A stretch of 64,000 nucleotides of DNA. Source: Halopseudomonas oceani. GTDB taxonomy: Bacteria > Pseudomonadota > Gammaproteobacteria > Pseudomonadales > Pseudomonadaceae. The translations under genes were made by a program, and so were the position numbers. The notes under the pieces were generated by a model. It was not told where the DNA came from and did no database searches. It saw nothing but the letters and a program-made list of their open reading frames with translations. Numbering within the stretch: the first letter of the stretch is position 1; each line of letters opens with the position of its first letter. Positions 52,164 through 61,401 of the stretch are shown in pieces. The stretch spans positions 1 through 64,000 of the forward strand of contig NZ_PPSK01000010.1 in NCBI RefSeq assembly GCF_002903165.1, given 5' to 3'.

Positions 52164-52175
52164 ATTGTAGACAAT
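52164..52175. promoter_or_regulatory. Dyad ATTGTAGACAAT, candidate PrpR operator 2
   Basis: Same arms as operator 1; centres are 62 bp apart, close to six helical turns. It overlaps the region just before the TTG start of the regulator gene. Confidence 0.6.
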
Positions 52176-52882
52176 TGGCTGAAGCTACTCTTGACGGGCC
52201 CACCCAGACACTGTCCGATGGTGCCTTCGAACGTATCCAGGCGGCGATCGTCAAAGGCGAGATCGCACCCGGCACCCGTATTAGCGAGCAATACCTGTCG
52301 ACCACCTTCGGTATTGGTCGCGGCCCGTTGCGTGAAGCTATCCGCCGGCTTGAAGGGCGACGTCTGGTCGTACGCATTCCCCATGCTGGCGTACGGGTGG
52401 TGTCGCTGGACTACGCTGAGCTGATCGAGCTGTATCACGTGCGTGAAGCGCTGGAGGGTATGGCCTGTCGGCTGGCTGCGCAGAATATGACTGAGGATGA
52501 GATCGCCGCACTGCGCGACGTGCTCGCCATGCATGAGCAGCACAGTGGTCTGAAAGCCAACAAGTCCTACTATCAGCAGGAAGGCGATCTGGATATCCAC
52601 TATCTGATCGTGCAGGGGAGCAAGAACCGAACCCTGAGTCACATGCTCTGCGATGAGCTCTATCAGCTGGTGCGCATGTACCGCTACCGTTTCTCGACTA
52701 CCCCCAAACGGCCGAAGCAAGCCTTTGCCGAACACCACAACATTATTCAGGCCATTGCCGATCGCGATGGCGAGCTGGCGGAAATGCTGATGCGTCGTCA
52801 TATCAGCGCATCACGCCGCAACATCGAGCGTCGACTGCAGGAGCAGGGCGATGCTGTCACTTCCTCAGGAGGAACAGTCTGA
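52175..52882 (+). CDS. prpR: GntR/FadR-type regulator of the propionate operon
   Basis: 235 residues from a TTG at 52175 with AGGA 10 nt upstream; the longer frame from an ATG at 52037 would cover the promoter and is unlikely. Winged helix: [25 protein letters not shown] and [18 protein letters not shown] (in frame). FCD effector domain: [22 protein letters not shown], with the metal-ligand His and Asp pattern in [14 protein letters not shown] and [15 protein letters not shown]. Pseudomonads use this type in place of the enteric sigma-54 PrpR. Its stop overlaps the prpB start by one base. Confidence 0.87.
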   Translation: MAEATLDGPTQTLSDGAFERIQAAIVKGEIAPGTRISEQYLSTTFGIGRGPLREAIRRLEGRRLVVRIPHAGVRVVSLDYAELIELYHVREALEGMACRLAAQNMTEDEIAALRDVLAMHEQHSGLKANKSYYQQEGDLDIHYLIVQGSKNRTLSHMLCDELYQLVRMYRYRFSTTPKRPKQAFAEHHNIIQAIADRDGELAEMLMRRHISASRRNIERRLQEQGDAVTSSGGTV

Positions 52883-53766
52883 TGTCGAAAACCCCGGGTA
52901 AACGTTTCCGCGAAGCACTTGCTGCCGAAAGTCCGTTGCAGGTCATTGGTGCCATTAACGCCAACCACGCACTGCTGGCCAAGCGCGCCGGCTTCCAGGC
53001 TCTCTACCTGTCTGGCGGTGGTGTCGCCGCCGGTTCGCTGGGTCTGCCGGATCTGGGTATCAATACTCTGGAAGACGTACTGATCGATGTGCGCCGCATT
53101 ACCGATGTCTGCGACTTGCCGCTGCTGGTCGACATCGACACCGGCTTTGGTCCGAGCGCGTTCAATATCGAGCGTACCGTCAAGAGCCTGATCAAGGCCG
53201 GCGCTGCCGCAGCTCACATTGAAGATCAGGTGGGTGCCAAGCGCTGTGGTCACCGTCCGGGCAAGGAAATCGTCTCCACCGAGGAGATGGTCAACCGCAT
53301 CAAGGCGGCAGTTGATGCCAAGACCGATCCGGACTTCTTCCTGATTGCCCGTACCGATGCCATTCAGGCTGAAGGTGTGGATGCGGCGATCGAGCGTTGC
53401 AAGGCGTACGTTGAGGCAGGTGCCGACGGCATCTTCGCCGAGGCCGCCTACGACCTGCCGACGTACGAGCGTTTCGTCAAGGAACTGAACGTGCCGGTCC
53501 TGGCCAACATCACCGAGTTCGGTGCCACACCGCTGTTCACCCGCGACGAGTTGGCGTCGGTTGGCGTCGCCATCCAGCTCTACCCGCTGTCTGCCTTCCG
53601 CGCCGCCAACAAGGCCGCTGAGAACGTATACAACGCGATCCGCACCGAAGGTCACCAGCAGAACGTGGTTGACACCATGCAGACCCGTGCGGAGCTCTAT
53701 GATCGCATCGGTTATCACGCGTTTGAGCAGAAGCTGGACGACCTGTTTGCCGCCGGCAAAAAGTAA
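52882..53766 (+). CDS. prpB: 2-methylisocitrate lyase
   Basis: 294 residues, AGGAGGAAC upstream. The isocitrate lyase-family fold: [20 protein letters not shown], metal acids in [30 protein letters not shown] (catalytic Cys in the KRCGH motif, about residue 123) and [19 protein letters not shown]. It splits 2-methylisocitrate into pyruvate and succinate, the last step of the cycle. Follows the regulator with a 1-nt overlap. Confidence 0.96.
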   Translation: MSKTPGKRFREALAAESPLQVIGAINANHALLAKRAGFQALYLSGGGVAAGSLGLPDLGINTLEDVLIDVRRITDVCDLPLLVDIDTGFGPSAFNIERTVKSLIKAGAAAAHIEDQVGAKRCGHRPGKEIVSTEEMVNRIKAAVDAKTDPDFFLIARTDAIQAEGVDAAIERCKAYVEAGADGIFAEAAYDLPTYERFVKELNVPVLANITEFGATPLFTRDELASVGVAIQLYPLSAFRAANKAAENVYNAIRTEGHQQNVVDTMQTRAELYDRIGYHAFEQKLDDLFAAGKK

Positions 53767-53837
53767 ACCTTGGCACTGGCCCCGCTAGACGAGGCCAACA
53801 TTCATTTATAAGAACGATCCGTGAGGAGACCAACGCC

Positions 53838-54995
53838 ATGACGTCCAACACCGAGACCCCAACTTTCAAGCCGAAGAAGTCCGTCGCCCTGAGCGGCACG
53901 GCTGCCGGCAACACCGCGCTGTGCACCGTCGGTCGCAGTGGTAACGATCTGCACTACCGTGGCTACGACATCCTGGATGTGGCCACCACCTGCGAATTCG
54001 AAGAAATCGCTCACCTGCTGGTCCACGGCAAGTTGCCGACCATCGCCGAGCTGACGGGTTACAAGGCCAAGCTGAAGGCGCTGCGCGGCCTGCCGGCTGC
54101 GGTCATGGCCGCCCTTGAGCAGCTGCCGCCGTCTGCTCACCCGATGGATGTGATGCGTACCGGTGTATCGGTTTTGGGTTGTGTGTCCCCCGAGAAGGAC
54201 GATCACAATCACCCGGGCGCCCGTGACATCGCCGACAAGCTGATGGCGTCGTTCGGCTCCATGCTGCTGTACTGGTACCACTTCAGCCACAACGGCAAGC
54301 GTATCGACGTTGAGACCGACGACGACTCTATCGGTGGTCACTTCCTGCACCTGCTGCATGGCGAGAAGCCGCGCGAGTCCTGGGTGCGTGCCATGCACAC
54401 CAGCCTCAACCTGTACGCCGAGCACGAATTCAATGCCTCTACCTTCACCAGCCGCGTGATCGCCGGTACCGGTTCCGACATGCACTCGTGCATCGCTGGT
54501 GCGATTGGTGCCCTGCGTGGTCCTAAGCACGGTGGCGCCAACGAAGTCGCCTTCGAGATCCAGAAGCGCTACGACAACCCGGAAGAGGCTGAGGCCGACA
54601 TCCGCGCCCGTGTCGAGAAGAAGGAAGTGGTCATCGGTTTTGGTCACCCGGTTTACACCGTGTCTGACCCGCGCAACAAGGTGATCAAGGACGTAGCTCG
54701 CGAGCTGTCTGTCGAGCAGAACAACACCAAGATGTACGACATCGCCGAGCGCCTGGAAAGCGTGATGTGGGAAATCAAGAAGATGTTCCCCAACCTCGAT
54801 TGGTTCAGCGCTGTGAGCTACCACATGATGGGCGTGCCCACCGCGATGTTTACGCCGCTGTTCGTGATTGCCCGTACCGCCGGCTGGTCCAGTCACGTGA
54901 TCGAGCAGCGTATCGACGGCAAGATTATCCGTCCGAGCGCCAACTATGTTGGCCCAGAAGATGTGCCGTTCGTGGCACTCAAGGATCGCAAGTAA
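53838..54995 (+). CDS. prpC: 2-methylcitrate synthase
   Basis: 385 residues, citrate synthase fold. His residues in [13 protein letters not shown] region, and [13 protein letters not shown] (active-site His) and [15 protein letters not shown]; Asp in [21 protein letters not shown] is 10 nt upstream of the ATG. It joins propionyl-CoA with oxaloacetate. The length (about 380) and order between prpB and acnD support PrpC rather than GltA (about 430). Confidence 0.95.
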   Translation: MTSNTETPTFKPKKSVALSGTAAGNTALCTVGRSGNDLHYRGYDILDVATTCEFEEIAHLLVHGKLPTIAELTGYKAKLKALRGLPAAVMAALEQLPPSAHPMDVMRTGVSVLGCVSPEKDDHNHPGARDIADKLMASFGSMLLYWYHFSHNGKRIDVETDDDSIGGHFLHLLHGEKPRESWVRAMHTSLNLYAEHEFNASTFTSRVIAGTGSDMHSCIAGAIGALRGPKHGGANEVAFEIQKRYDNPEEAEADIRARVEKKEVVIGFGHPVYTVSDPRNKVIKDVARELSVEQNNTKMYDIAERLESVMWEIKKMFPNLDWFSAVSYHMMGVPTAMFTPLFVIARTAGWSSHVIEQRIDGKIIRPSANYVGPEDVPFVALKDRK

Positions 54996-54996
54996 G

Positions 54997-57609
54997 ATGA
55001 ATACCCAATTCCGCAAAGCCCTGCCGGGTACCCAGCTGGATTACTTCGACGCCAAAGAGGCGGTTGAAGCGATCCAGGCCGGTGCTTGGGCCAAGCTGCC
55101 CTATACTTCCCGCGTGCTGGCCGAGCAGCTGGTACGCCGCTGCGATCCGGCAGATCTGACCGCATCGCTGGAGCAGCTGGTTTACCGCAAGCGCGATCTG
55201 GACTTCCCTTGGTATCCAGCTCGTGTGGTCTGTCACGACATTCTCGGTCAGACCGCACTGGTCGATCTGGCTGGTCTGCGTGACGCCATCGCCGAAAAGG
55301 GCGGTGACCCGTCCAAGGTCAACCCGGTGGTGCCGACTCAGCTGATCGTTGACCACTCGTTGGCGGTAGAGGCGGCCGGCTTCGACCCGGATGCGTTCGA
55401 GAAGAACCGTGCCATCGAAGATCGCCGCAACGAAGACCGCTTCCACTTTATCGAGTGGACCAAGACTGCGTTCAAGAACGTCGACGTGATCCCGGCCGGC
55501 AACGGCATCATGCACCAGATCAACCTGGAGAAGATGAGCCCGGTGATTCAGGCGCGGGGTGGTGTTGCCTTCCCCGACACCTGCGTCGGTACCGACTCGC
55601 ACACCCCGCACGTTGATGCGTTGGGCGTCATCGCCATTGGTGTCGGCGGTCTGGAGGCCGAAACCGTGATGCTGGGTCATCCGTCGATGATGCGCCTGCC
55701 CGACATCGTCGGTGTCGAGCTGACTGGCAAGCGTCAGCCCGGCATCACTGCGACCGACATCGTCCTGGCCATCACCGAGTTCCTGCGTCAGGAGCGCGTG
55801 GTGGGGGCCTACGTCGAGTTCTTTGGCGAAGGTGCAGACAGCCTGACCATCGGTGACCGCGCCACGATCTCCAACATGTGCCCCGAGTACGGCGCCACTG
55901 CCTCGATGTTCTACATCGACGGCCAGACCATCGACTATCTCAAGCTGACTGGGCGCGAGCCCGAGCAGGTGGCGCTGGTCGAGACCTACGCCAAGGAGCT
56001 GGGGCTGTGGAGCGATGCGCTGAAAACCGCCGAGTACGAGCGCGTGCTGCGTTTCGATCTGGGCAGTGTCGTCCGTAACATGGCGGGTCCGTCCAACCCG
56101 CACCGCCGTTTGCCGACCTCGGCGCTGGCCGAGCGCGGTATCTCCGACGAGGCCAAGTGGGAGGCAGGTAAAGAGGAAGAGGCTCACGGCCTGATGCCCG
56201 ATGGCGCTGTAATCATTGCCGCCATTACCAGCTGCACCAACACCTCCAACCCGCGCAACGTAGTGGCAGCCGGTCTGTTGGCCAAGAAAGCCAACGACCT
56301 GGGGCTGGTACGCAAGCCGTGGGTAAAATCCTCGTTTGCGCCTGGTTCCAAGGTCGCGAGGCTGTATCTGGAAGAAGCCGGCCTGCTGCCGGAGCTGGAG
56401 AAGCTCGGCTTCGGTATCGTTGCTTACGCTTGCACCACCTGTAATGGCATGTCCGGTGCGCTGGACCCGAAAATCCAGCAGGAAATCATCGACCGCGACC
56501 TGTACGCCACTGCGGTGCTGTCCGGTAACCGCAACTTCGATGGTCGTATCCATCCGTATGCCAAGCAGGCGTTCCTGGCCTCGCCGCCGCTGGTAGTGGC
56601 CTACGCTATTGCCGGTACCGTGCGCTTCGATATCGAGCGCGATGCACTGGGCACCGACAAAGAGGGCAACCCGGTCACCCTGAAGGACCTGTGGCCGAGT
56701 GACGAGGAAATCGACGCCATCGTGGCCTCCAGTGTCAAACCGGAGCAATTCCGTCAGGTCTACATCCCGATGTTTGATCTGGGCAGTGTGCAGGAAGCCG
56801 AGAGCCCGCTGTATGACTGGCGTCCGATGTCGACCTACATTCGTCGTCCGCCGTACTGGGAAGGCGCGCTGGCGCGCAAGCCGGCGCTCAAGGGCATGCG
56901 TCCGCTGGCGATCCTGCCGGACAACATCACCACCGACCACCTGTCGCCGTCCAATGCGATCCTGATGGATAGCGCGGCGGGTGAATATCTGCACAAGATG
57001 GGCCTGCCGGAGGAGGACTTCAACTCCTACGCCACCCACCGCGGCGATCACCTGACCGCACAGCGCGCCACCCTGGCGAACCCCAAGCTGTTCAACGAGA
57101 TGGTGCTAAACGAAGACGGCAGCGTGCGTCAGGGCTCATTGGCTCGGGTCGAGCCGGAAGGCAAGGTCATGCGCATGTGGGAGGCTATTGAGGCCTACAT
57201 GGAGCGCAAGCAGCCGCTGATCATCGTTGCCGGTGCCGATTATGGTCAGGGCTCGTCCCGTGACTGGGCGGCCAAGGGCGTGCGCCTGGCGGGTGTTGAA
57301 GTGATCGTGGCCGAAGGCTTCGAGCGCATTCACCGTACCAACCTGGTGGGCATGGGCGTGCTGCCGGTCGAGTTCAAACCGGGCACCACACGCCTGACGC
57401 TGGCGCTGGACGGCACCGAGACCTATGACATCAAGGGTGAGGTGTCGCCGCGCTGCGATCTGACGCTGGTGATCAATCGCCGCAATGGTGAGGTGGTAGA
57501 CGTGCCGGTGACCTGCCGTCTGGATACCGCTGCCGATGTCAGTGTGTACAAGGCGGGTGGGGTGCTGCAGCGCTTCGCCAAGGACTTCCTTGAGTCAGAA
57601 CAAGGTTGA
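54997..57609 (+). CDS. acnD: Fe-S 2-methylcitrate dehydratase AcnD
   Basis: 870 residues from the ATG at 54997, one base after the prpC stop; an earlier ATG at 54946 is inside prpC. Aconitase fold: first cluster Cys in AAITSCTNTSNPRNVV, the Cys pair in VAYACTTCNGMSG, the substrate motif GTDSHTPHVDALGV, and GADYGQGSSRDWAAKGVRL in the swivel domain. AcnD dehydrates 2-methylcitrate to an isomer of 2-methylaconitate that needs PrpF. The order prpC-acnD-prpF is typical. No strong ribosome site; translation is probably coupled to prpC. Confidence 0.95.
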   Translation: MNTQFRKALPGTQLDYFDAKEAVEAIQAGAWAKLPYTSRVLAEQLVRRCDPADLTASLEQLVYRKRDLDFPWYPARVVCHDILGQTALVDLAGLRDAIAEKGGDPSKVNPVVPTQLIVDHSLAVEAAGFDPDAFEKNRAIEDRRNEDRFHFIEWTKTAFKNVDVIPAGNGIMHQINLEKMSPVIQARGGVAFPDTCVGTDSHTPHVDALGVIAIGVGGLEAETVMLGHPSMMRLPDIVGVELTGKRQPGITATDIVLAITEFLRQERVVGAYVEFFGEGADSLTIGDRATISNMCPEYGATASMFYIDGQTIDYLKLTGREPEQVALVETYAKELGLWSDALKTAEYERVLRFDLGSVVRNMAGPSNPHRRLPTSALAERGISDEAKWEAGKEEEAHGLMPDGAVIIAAITSCTNTSNPRNVVAAGLLAKKANDLGLVRKPWVKSSFAPGSKVARLYLEEAGLLPELEKLGFGIVAYACTTCNGMSGALDPKIQQEIIDRDLYATAVLSGNRNFDGRIHPYAKQAFLASPPLVVAYAIAGTVRFDIERDALGTDKEGNPVTLKDLWPSDEEIDAIVASSVKPEQFRQVYIPMFDLGSVQEAESPLYDWRPMSTYIRRPPYWEGALARKPALKGMRPLAILPDNITTDHLSPSNAILMDSAAGEYLHKMGLPEEDFNSYATHRGDHLTAQRATLANPKLFNEMVLNEDGSVRQGSLARVEPEGKVMRMWEAIEAYMERKQPLIIVAGADYGQGSSRDWAAKGVRLAGVEVIVAEGFERIHRTNLVGMGVLPVEFKPGTTRLTLALDGTETYDIKGEVSPRCDLTLVINRRNGEVVDVPVTCRLDTAADVSVYKAGGVLQRFAKDFLESEQG

Positions 57610-57615
57610 TCCAGA

Positions 57616-57637
57616 ACCGGGGCGCTTGCGCCCCGGT
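57616..57637 (+). terminator. Intercistronic hairpin acnD/prpF
   Basis: A 10-bp GC-rich perfect stem ACCGGGGCGC/GCGCCCCGGT with a TT loop, followed by GTTCTTTTC. It lies 6 nt after the acnD stop inside the operon: partial terminator or mRNA-stability element. Confidence 0.55.
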
Positions 57638-57659
57638 GTTCTTTTCAGGAGACGTTTTC

Positions 57660-58847
57660 ATGGCTCATGCAGCCCAAGTCAAAATTCCCGCTACCTACAT
57701 TCGTGGCGGTACCAGTAAAGGCGTGTTCTTTCGCCTTCAGGATCTGCCCGAGCGCTGTCAGGTGCCGGGCGAGGCGCGTGACAAGCTGTTCATGCGCGTG
57801 ATCGGCAGCCCCGATCCGTACAGTGCGCACATCGACGGCATGGGCGGCGCCACCTCGTCGACCTCCAAGTGCGTGATTCTTTCAAAAAGCAGCCAGCCTG
57901 AGCACGACGTCGATTACCTGTACGGTCAGGTCTCGATCGACAGTGCCTTCGTTGACTGGAGCGGCAACTGCGGCAACCTGTCGACCGCTGCGGGTGCCTT
58001 TGCCATTCACGCCGGTCTGGTTGATCCGGCGCGAATTCCGCAGAACGGCACCTGTGTTGTTCGCATCTGGCAGGCCAACATTCAGAAAACCATCATCGCC
58101 CATGTGCCGATCACCAACGGTGAAGTGCAGGAAACCGGTGATTTCGAACTGGATGGCGTGACCTTCCCGGCGGCTGAAATCGTACTGGAGTTCCTTGACC
58201 CGTCCGACGACGGTGAAGAGGGCGGCTCTATGTTTCCCACCGGCAATCTGGTCGATGATCTGGAGGTGCCCGGTGTTGGTACCTTCAAGGCGACCATGAT
58301 CACTGCAGGCATCCCGACTGTGTTCGTCAATGCGGAAGATATTGGCTACCAGGGCACTGAGCTGCGCGAAGACATCAACAGTGATCCAGCCCAGCTGGCC
58401 CGCTTTGAGCAGATTCGTATCGCCGGCGCGCTGCGTATGGGATTGATCAAAACTGCGGAAGAAGCAGTCAAGCGTCAGCACACACCGAAGATCGCCTTTG
58501 TCTCGCCGCCGAAGAGCTATCAGGCCTCCAGCGGCAAGCAGATCGAGGCGTCTGACGTAGACTTGCTGGCCCGTGCGCTGTCTATGGGTAAGTTGCACCA
58601 CGCCATGATGGGGACCTGCGCGGTCGCCATCGGCACGGCGGCGGCAATTCCCGGTACGCTGGTCAATATCGCGGCTGGCGGTGGTGAGCGCGAGGCTGTG
58701 CGCTTTGGTCATCCCTCAGGCTCGCTGCGGGTCGGTGCCGAGGCCAAGCAGGTTGATGGCCAGTGGGTTGTCACCAAAGCGATTATGAGCCGCAGTGCGC
58801 GTATCCTGATGGAAGGCAGCGTCCGGGTGCCCGGCGACGCGTTCTGA
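57660..58847 (+). CDS. prpF: 2-methylaconitate cis-trans isomerase
   Basis: 395 residues from the ATG at 57660, AGGAG 8 nt upstream. The diaminopimelate-epimerase-like fold with two halves: KIPATYIRGGTSKGVFFRLQDLP at the start (with the Lys of the SKG), CGNLSTAAGAFAI (the Asn-Cys-Gly-type site), and TVFVNAEDIGYQGTEL, VRFGHPSGSLRVGAE in the second half. PrpF converts the AcnD product to the cis form used by AcnB/PrpD-type dehydration. It is the last gene of the operon. Confidence 0.95.
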   Translation: MAHAAQVKIPATYIRGGTSKGVFFRLQDLPERCQVPGEARDKLFMRVIGSPDPYSAHIDGMGGATSSTSKCVILSKSSQPEHDVDYLYGQVSIDSAFVDWSGNCGNLSTAAGAFAIHAGLVDPARIPQNGTCVVRIWQANIQKTIIAHVPITNGEVQETGDFELDGVTFPAAEIVLEFLDPSDDGEEGGSMFPTGNLVDDLEVPGVGTFKATMITAGIPTVFVNAEDIGYQGTELREDINSDPAQLARFEQIRIAGALRMGLIKTAEEAVKRQHTPKIAFVSPPKSYQASSGKQIEASDVDLLARALSMGKLHHAMMGTCAVAIGTAAAIPGTLVNIAAGGGEREAVRFGHPSGSLRVGAEAKQVDGQWVVTKAIMSRSARILMEGSVRVPGDAF

Positions 58848-58908
58848 TGTGTTGACTCTCATCGCGTGCTAGGCTCGGTCGACTCTGGTAACGCGATGGG
58901 GGAATGAC

Positions 58909-59697
58909 ATGAATCTGGATCTGTCGGGTCGGCGTGCGCTGGTCTGTGGTGGTAGTCAGGGGTTGGGCGAGGCTTGCGCCCGTCAATTGGCAGCGCAGGG
59001 CGCAGAGGTTGTGGTGCTTGCGCGCTCGCTCGACAAGCTACAGCGGGTCCGTGACAGCCTGCCGGCAGAGCACGGACAGCGCCACGATGTCCTTGCTGTC
59101 GATGCAACCGATCGCGCTGCCCTGGCCTTGGCGCTTGCCGGTGAGCTGGAGCGCGGTGGTCCGTTTCACATCTGGCTAAACAATACGGGTGGGCCAGCGC
59201 CTGGTCGGGCCAGTGATGCGCTGCCGGAGGCCTATGCCGACGCCTTGATGCAGCATATGGTCAATGCGCAGGCCATCCTCAAACAGTTGCTGCCTGGTAT
59301 GCGCAGCGCCGGGTACGGCCGCATCCTTAATGTGCTGTCCACCTCGGTCAAGCAGCCGCTTGCCAGTCTTGGCGTTTCCAACACCGTGCGGGCGGCGGTC
59401 GCGAACTGGGCCAAGACTCTGTCCAGTGAGCTGGCGGCTGATGGCATTACGGTCAACAACGTGCTGCCGGGGTTAACCCAGACCCCCAGGCTGAACAGTC
59501 TGATTGCCAGCACAGCCACCAGCAGCGGGCGCTCAGTCGAGCAGGTGGCGACAGGTATGGCGGCCCGCGTACCGGTAGGGCGCTTTGCTGAACCGGCTGA
59601 GCTCGCCAATGCGGTCGGCTTTCTCGCCTCGCCAGCGGCCTCCTATATCAACGGCATCAATCTGCCGGTGGATGGCGGCATGACCGGCTCGCTCTGA
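58909..59697 (+). CDS. SDR-family oxidoreductase with altered catalytic residues
   Basis: 262 residues from the ATG at 58909. Rossmann fold: nucleotide loop ALVCGGSQGLGEACARQLAAQ (14-20 region) and LNNTGGPAPGRASDA. The conserved Ser is at 144-146 (LSTSVKQP), but the Tyr-x-x-x-Lys motif is Ser157-x-x-x-Arg161 (SNTVR). A subgroup of SDRs with GGPxPG has this same change, and may use other residues or be non-enzymatic. C-terminal ASYINGINLPVDGGMTGSL is normal. 61 nt after prpF, so it may or may not be in that operon. Substrate unknown. Confidence 0.82.
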   Translation: MNLDLSGRRALVCGGSQGLGEACARQLAAQGAEVVVLARSLDKLQRVRDSLPAEHGQRHDVLAVDATDRAALALALAGELERGGPFHIWLNNTGGPAPGRASDALPEAYADALMQHMVNAQAILKQLLPGMRSAGYGRILNVLSTSVKQPLASLGVSNTVRAAVANWAKTLSSELAADGITVNNVLPGLTQTPRLNSLIASTATSSGRSVEQVATGMAARVPVGRFAEPAELANAVGFLASPAASYINGINLPVDGGMTGSL

Positions 59698-59713
59698 CCG
59701 TATGCGCGAAAAC

Positions 59714-59743
59714 AAAAACGCCCGGCACTGGCCGGGCGTTTTT
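59714..59743. terminator. Bidirectional intrinsic terminator
   Basis: AAAAACGCCCGGC/GCCGGGCGTTTTT, 13-bp stem with loop ACTG. It serves the SDR gene and the convergent folD. Confidence 0.9.
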
Positions 59744-59764
59744 ATGTCTGCAGCGGCAGCCTGC

Positions 59765-60619
59765 TCAGCTGTGCAGATGCTCGCAGGCGTGCAGGGTGTT
59801 TTCCAGCAGGCAGGCGCGGGTCATCGGGCCAACGCCACCCGGCACCGGCGTGATCCAGCTGGCGCGCTCGGCGGCTGGACCAAACTCAACATCACCAACC
59901 AGGCGGCCATCGTCCATGCGGTTGATGCCTACGTCGATCACAATCGCGCCCGGTTTGATCCACTCGCCCTTTACCAGTCCGGGCTTGCCGGCGGCAACTA
60001 CGACCAGATCAGACCGGCGGACATGGTCTTCCAGGTTTTTGGTAAAGCGGTGAGTGACTGTCGTGGTGCAGCCTGCCAGTAGCAGCTCCAGTGCCATCGG
60101 CCGGCCAACGATGTTGGAGGCGCCGATCACGGTGGCGTCCAGGCCGTAGAGATCAACGCCGGTGCTCTTCAGCAGGCGGATAATCCCCATCGGTGTGCAT
60201 GGGCGCAGCAGCGGCATACGCTGGGCCAGGCGGCCAATGTTGTAGGGGTGAAAGCCGTCAACGTCCTTGTCAGGGCGGATGCGCTCCAACAGCTGGGAGG
60301 CTTCCAGGTGTGCCGGCAGGGGCAGTTGAACCAAAATGCCGTCGATTTCCGGATCATCGTTGAGGTTGTCGATCAGGTCGAGCAGCTCCTGCTGGCTGGT
60401 GGTAGCCGGCAGGTCGTGCGAACGGGACAGGAACCCGACTTCTTCGCAGTCCTTGCGTTTGTGCGACACGTACACTTGGGAGGCAGGATCGCTGCCGACC
60501 AGAATGACAGCAAGACCAGGGAGGCGCAGGCCGTTATTCTTGCGTTCGGTGACTTTGCTGGCGATTTCCTTGCGGAGGTTGGCGGCAATCTGCTTGCCAT
60601 CGATGAGTTGGGCGTTCAT
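59765..60619 (-). CDS. folD: Methylenetetrahydrofolate dehydrogenase/cyclohydrolase FolD
   Basis: 284 residues, typical size. [30 protein letters not shown] in frame has the catalytic Lys of the YxxxK motif; [31 protein letters not shown] is the folate site, and [18 protein letters not shown] the NADP loop, ending [19 protein letters not shown]. It interconverts 5,10-methylene-, methenyl- and 10-formyl-THF. In pseudomonads it is next to the tRNA-Arg-His-Leu cluster, as here. Confidence 0.95.
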   Translation of the reverse strand: MNAQLIDGKQIAANLRKEIASKVTERKNNGLRLPGLAVILVGSDPASQVYVSHKRKDCEEVGFLSRSHDLPATTSQQELLDLIDNLNDDPEIDGILVQLPLPAHLEASQLLERIRPDKDVDGFHPYNIGRLAQRMPLLRPCTPMGIIRLLKSTGVDLYGLDATVIGASNIVGRPMALELLLAGCTTTVTHRFTKNLEDHVRRSDLVVVAAGKPGLVKGEWIKPGAIVIDVGINRMDDGRLVGDVEFGPAAERASWITPVPGGVGPMTRACLLENTLHACEHLHS

Positions 60620-60946
60620 GGGGTTCCTGACGCAGAAAAAAGTGGCGCTATTGTGGCATGCCGGACCCTGCGGAAAAAGGGCGAGTGGGGCAGGTTGTCG
60701 GAAAACCCCGAAGACTGTGCTGAATTGTCATACGGCTATTGATGGTTAGTGCAGGGAATCAGGATAACTTCCTCATGTGATTAAATTTTTTTGTTCTGAG
60801 CGTTGACGTGGTGGGCGTCGCTCAGTATTATTCGCCCCGCTTCACAAACACAGCGACACCGGTTTGGAAGGCGACCAGGTAGCACCGGATTAGCGTCACA
60901 AGTTGATCTGGACGTCTTAGCTCTAACGGGCGAAAGAATGCACAGG
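60620..60946. other. Divergent intergenic region folD / tRNA cluster
   Basis: 327 bases with no gene. It contains the tRNA promoter (60803-60831) and an unassigned folD promoter. The leader before tRNA-Arg (about 110 nt) has no recognised structure. Confidence 0.5.
60803..60831 (+). promoter_or_regulatory. Promoter of tRNA-Arg/His cluster
   Basis: TTGACG (60803-60808), 17-bp spacer, TATTAT (60826-60831), followed by a GC-rich discriminator CGCCCCGC as in the other tRNA promoters of the window. Confidence 0.8.
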
Positions 60947-61023
60947 GCGCCCGTAGCTCAGCTGGATAGAGCATCCGCCTTCTAAGCGGATGGTCGCAGG
61001 TTCGAGTCCTGCCGGGCGTGCCA
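60947..61023 (+). tRNA. tRNA-Arg (UCU)
   Basis: 77 nt with encoded CCA. Anticodon loop CTTCTAA (TCT) on a CCGCx/GCGG stem; acceptor GCGCCCG/CGGGCGT with a G-T first pair; T-loop GTTCGAGTC. Confidence 0.96.
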
Positions 61024-61059
61024 TTCAGGCAAGGCTGTGTGAACGAGAAGTATGTAGTG

Positions 61060-61135
61060 GTGGGCGTAGCTCAGTTGGTAGAGCACAGGATTGTGACTCC
61101 TGTTGTCGTGGGTTCGATCCCCATCGTCCACCCCA
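61060..61135 (+). tRNA. tRNA-His (GUG)
   Basis: 76 nt with encoded CCA, acceptor GTGGGCG/CGTCCAC, discriminator C and an encoded G just upstream at 61059 that can be the extra G-1. Anticodon loop TTGTGAC (GTG). Confidence 0.95.
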
Positions 61136-61146
61136 CTTATTTTAGA

Positions 61147-61172
61147 AAATGCCAGGCACTGCCTGGCGTTTT
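61147..61172 (+). terminator. Intrinsic terminator after tRNA-His
   Basis: GCCAGGC/GCCTGGC stem with ACT loop, A-run before and GTTTTCG after. It lies between tRNA-His and tRNA-Leu, so tRNA-Leu depends on read-through or a separate promoter. Confidence 0.7.
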
Positions 61173-61190
61173 CGTTTGAAGCGCTACAAA

Positions 61191-61275
61191 GCGGACGTGG
61201 TGAAATTGGTAGACACACCAGATTTAGGTTCTGGCGCCGCGAGGTGTGGGAGTTCGAGTCTCCCCGTCCGCACCA
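61191..61275 (+). tRNA. tRNA-Leu (UAG)
   Basis: 85 nt with long variable arm and encoded CCA. Acceptor GCGGACG/CGTCCGC, anticodon loop TTTAGGT (TAG) on a CCAGA/TCTGG stem, T-loop GTTCGAGTC. The phage-like element starts directly after it, so its 3' end is the likely attachment site. Confidence 0.96.
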
Positions 61276-61361
61276 TATAAGCTGTTGTTTTCATTGGTGA
61301 ACGCAAGAGGTGCCCCTCTAAAGGGGATCGTTTTGGGAACACTTTGGGAATAACAGGCACG

Positions 61362-61389
61362 AAAAAGCCGCCTCTTGAGGGCGGCTTTT
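61362..61389. terminator. Intrinsic terminator after integrase
   Basis: GCCGCC/GGCGGC stem (61367-61385) with A5 on one side and T4 on the other; it can stop integrase transcription from entering the tRNA, and tRNA transcription from entering the element. Confidence 0.78.
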
Positions 61390-61401
61390 GTCGTTTTTGG
61401 T

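Noticed and set aside
52037-52174. Longer GntR start at the ATG 52037
   Set aside because: It would put the promoter and both dyads inside coding sequence, and the extra residues have no family likeness; the TTG at 52175 gives the normal length.
53802-55016. A 404-residue open frame on the minus strand
   Set aside because: Antisense shadow of prpC.
54979-57051. A 690-residue open frame on the minus strand
   Set aside because: Antisense shadow of acnD, with no motif and wrong composition.
58852-58875. Promoter TTGACT...TAGGCT before the SDR gene
   Set aside because: The spacer is only 12 bp, too short for sigma-70.
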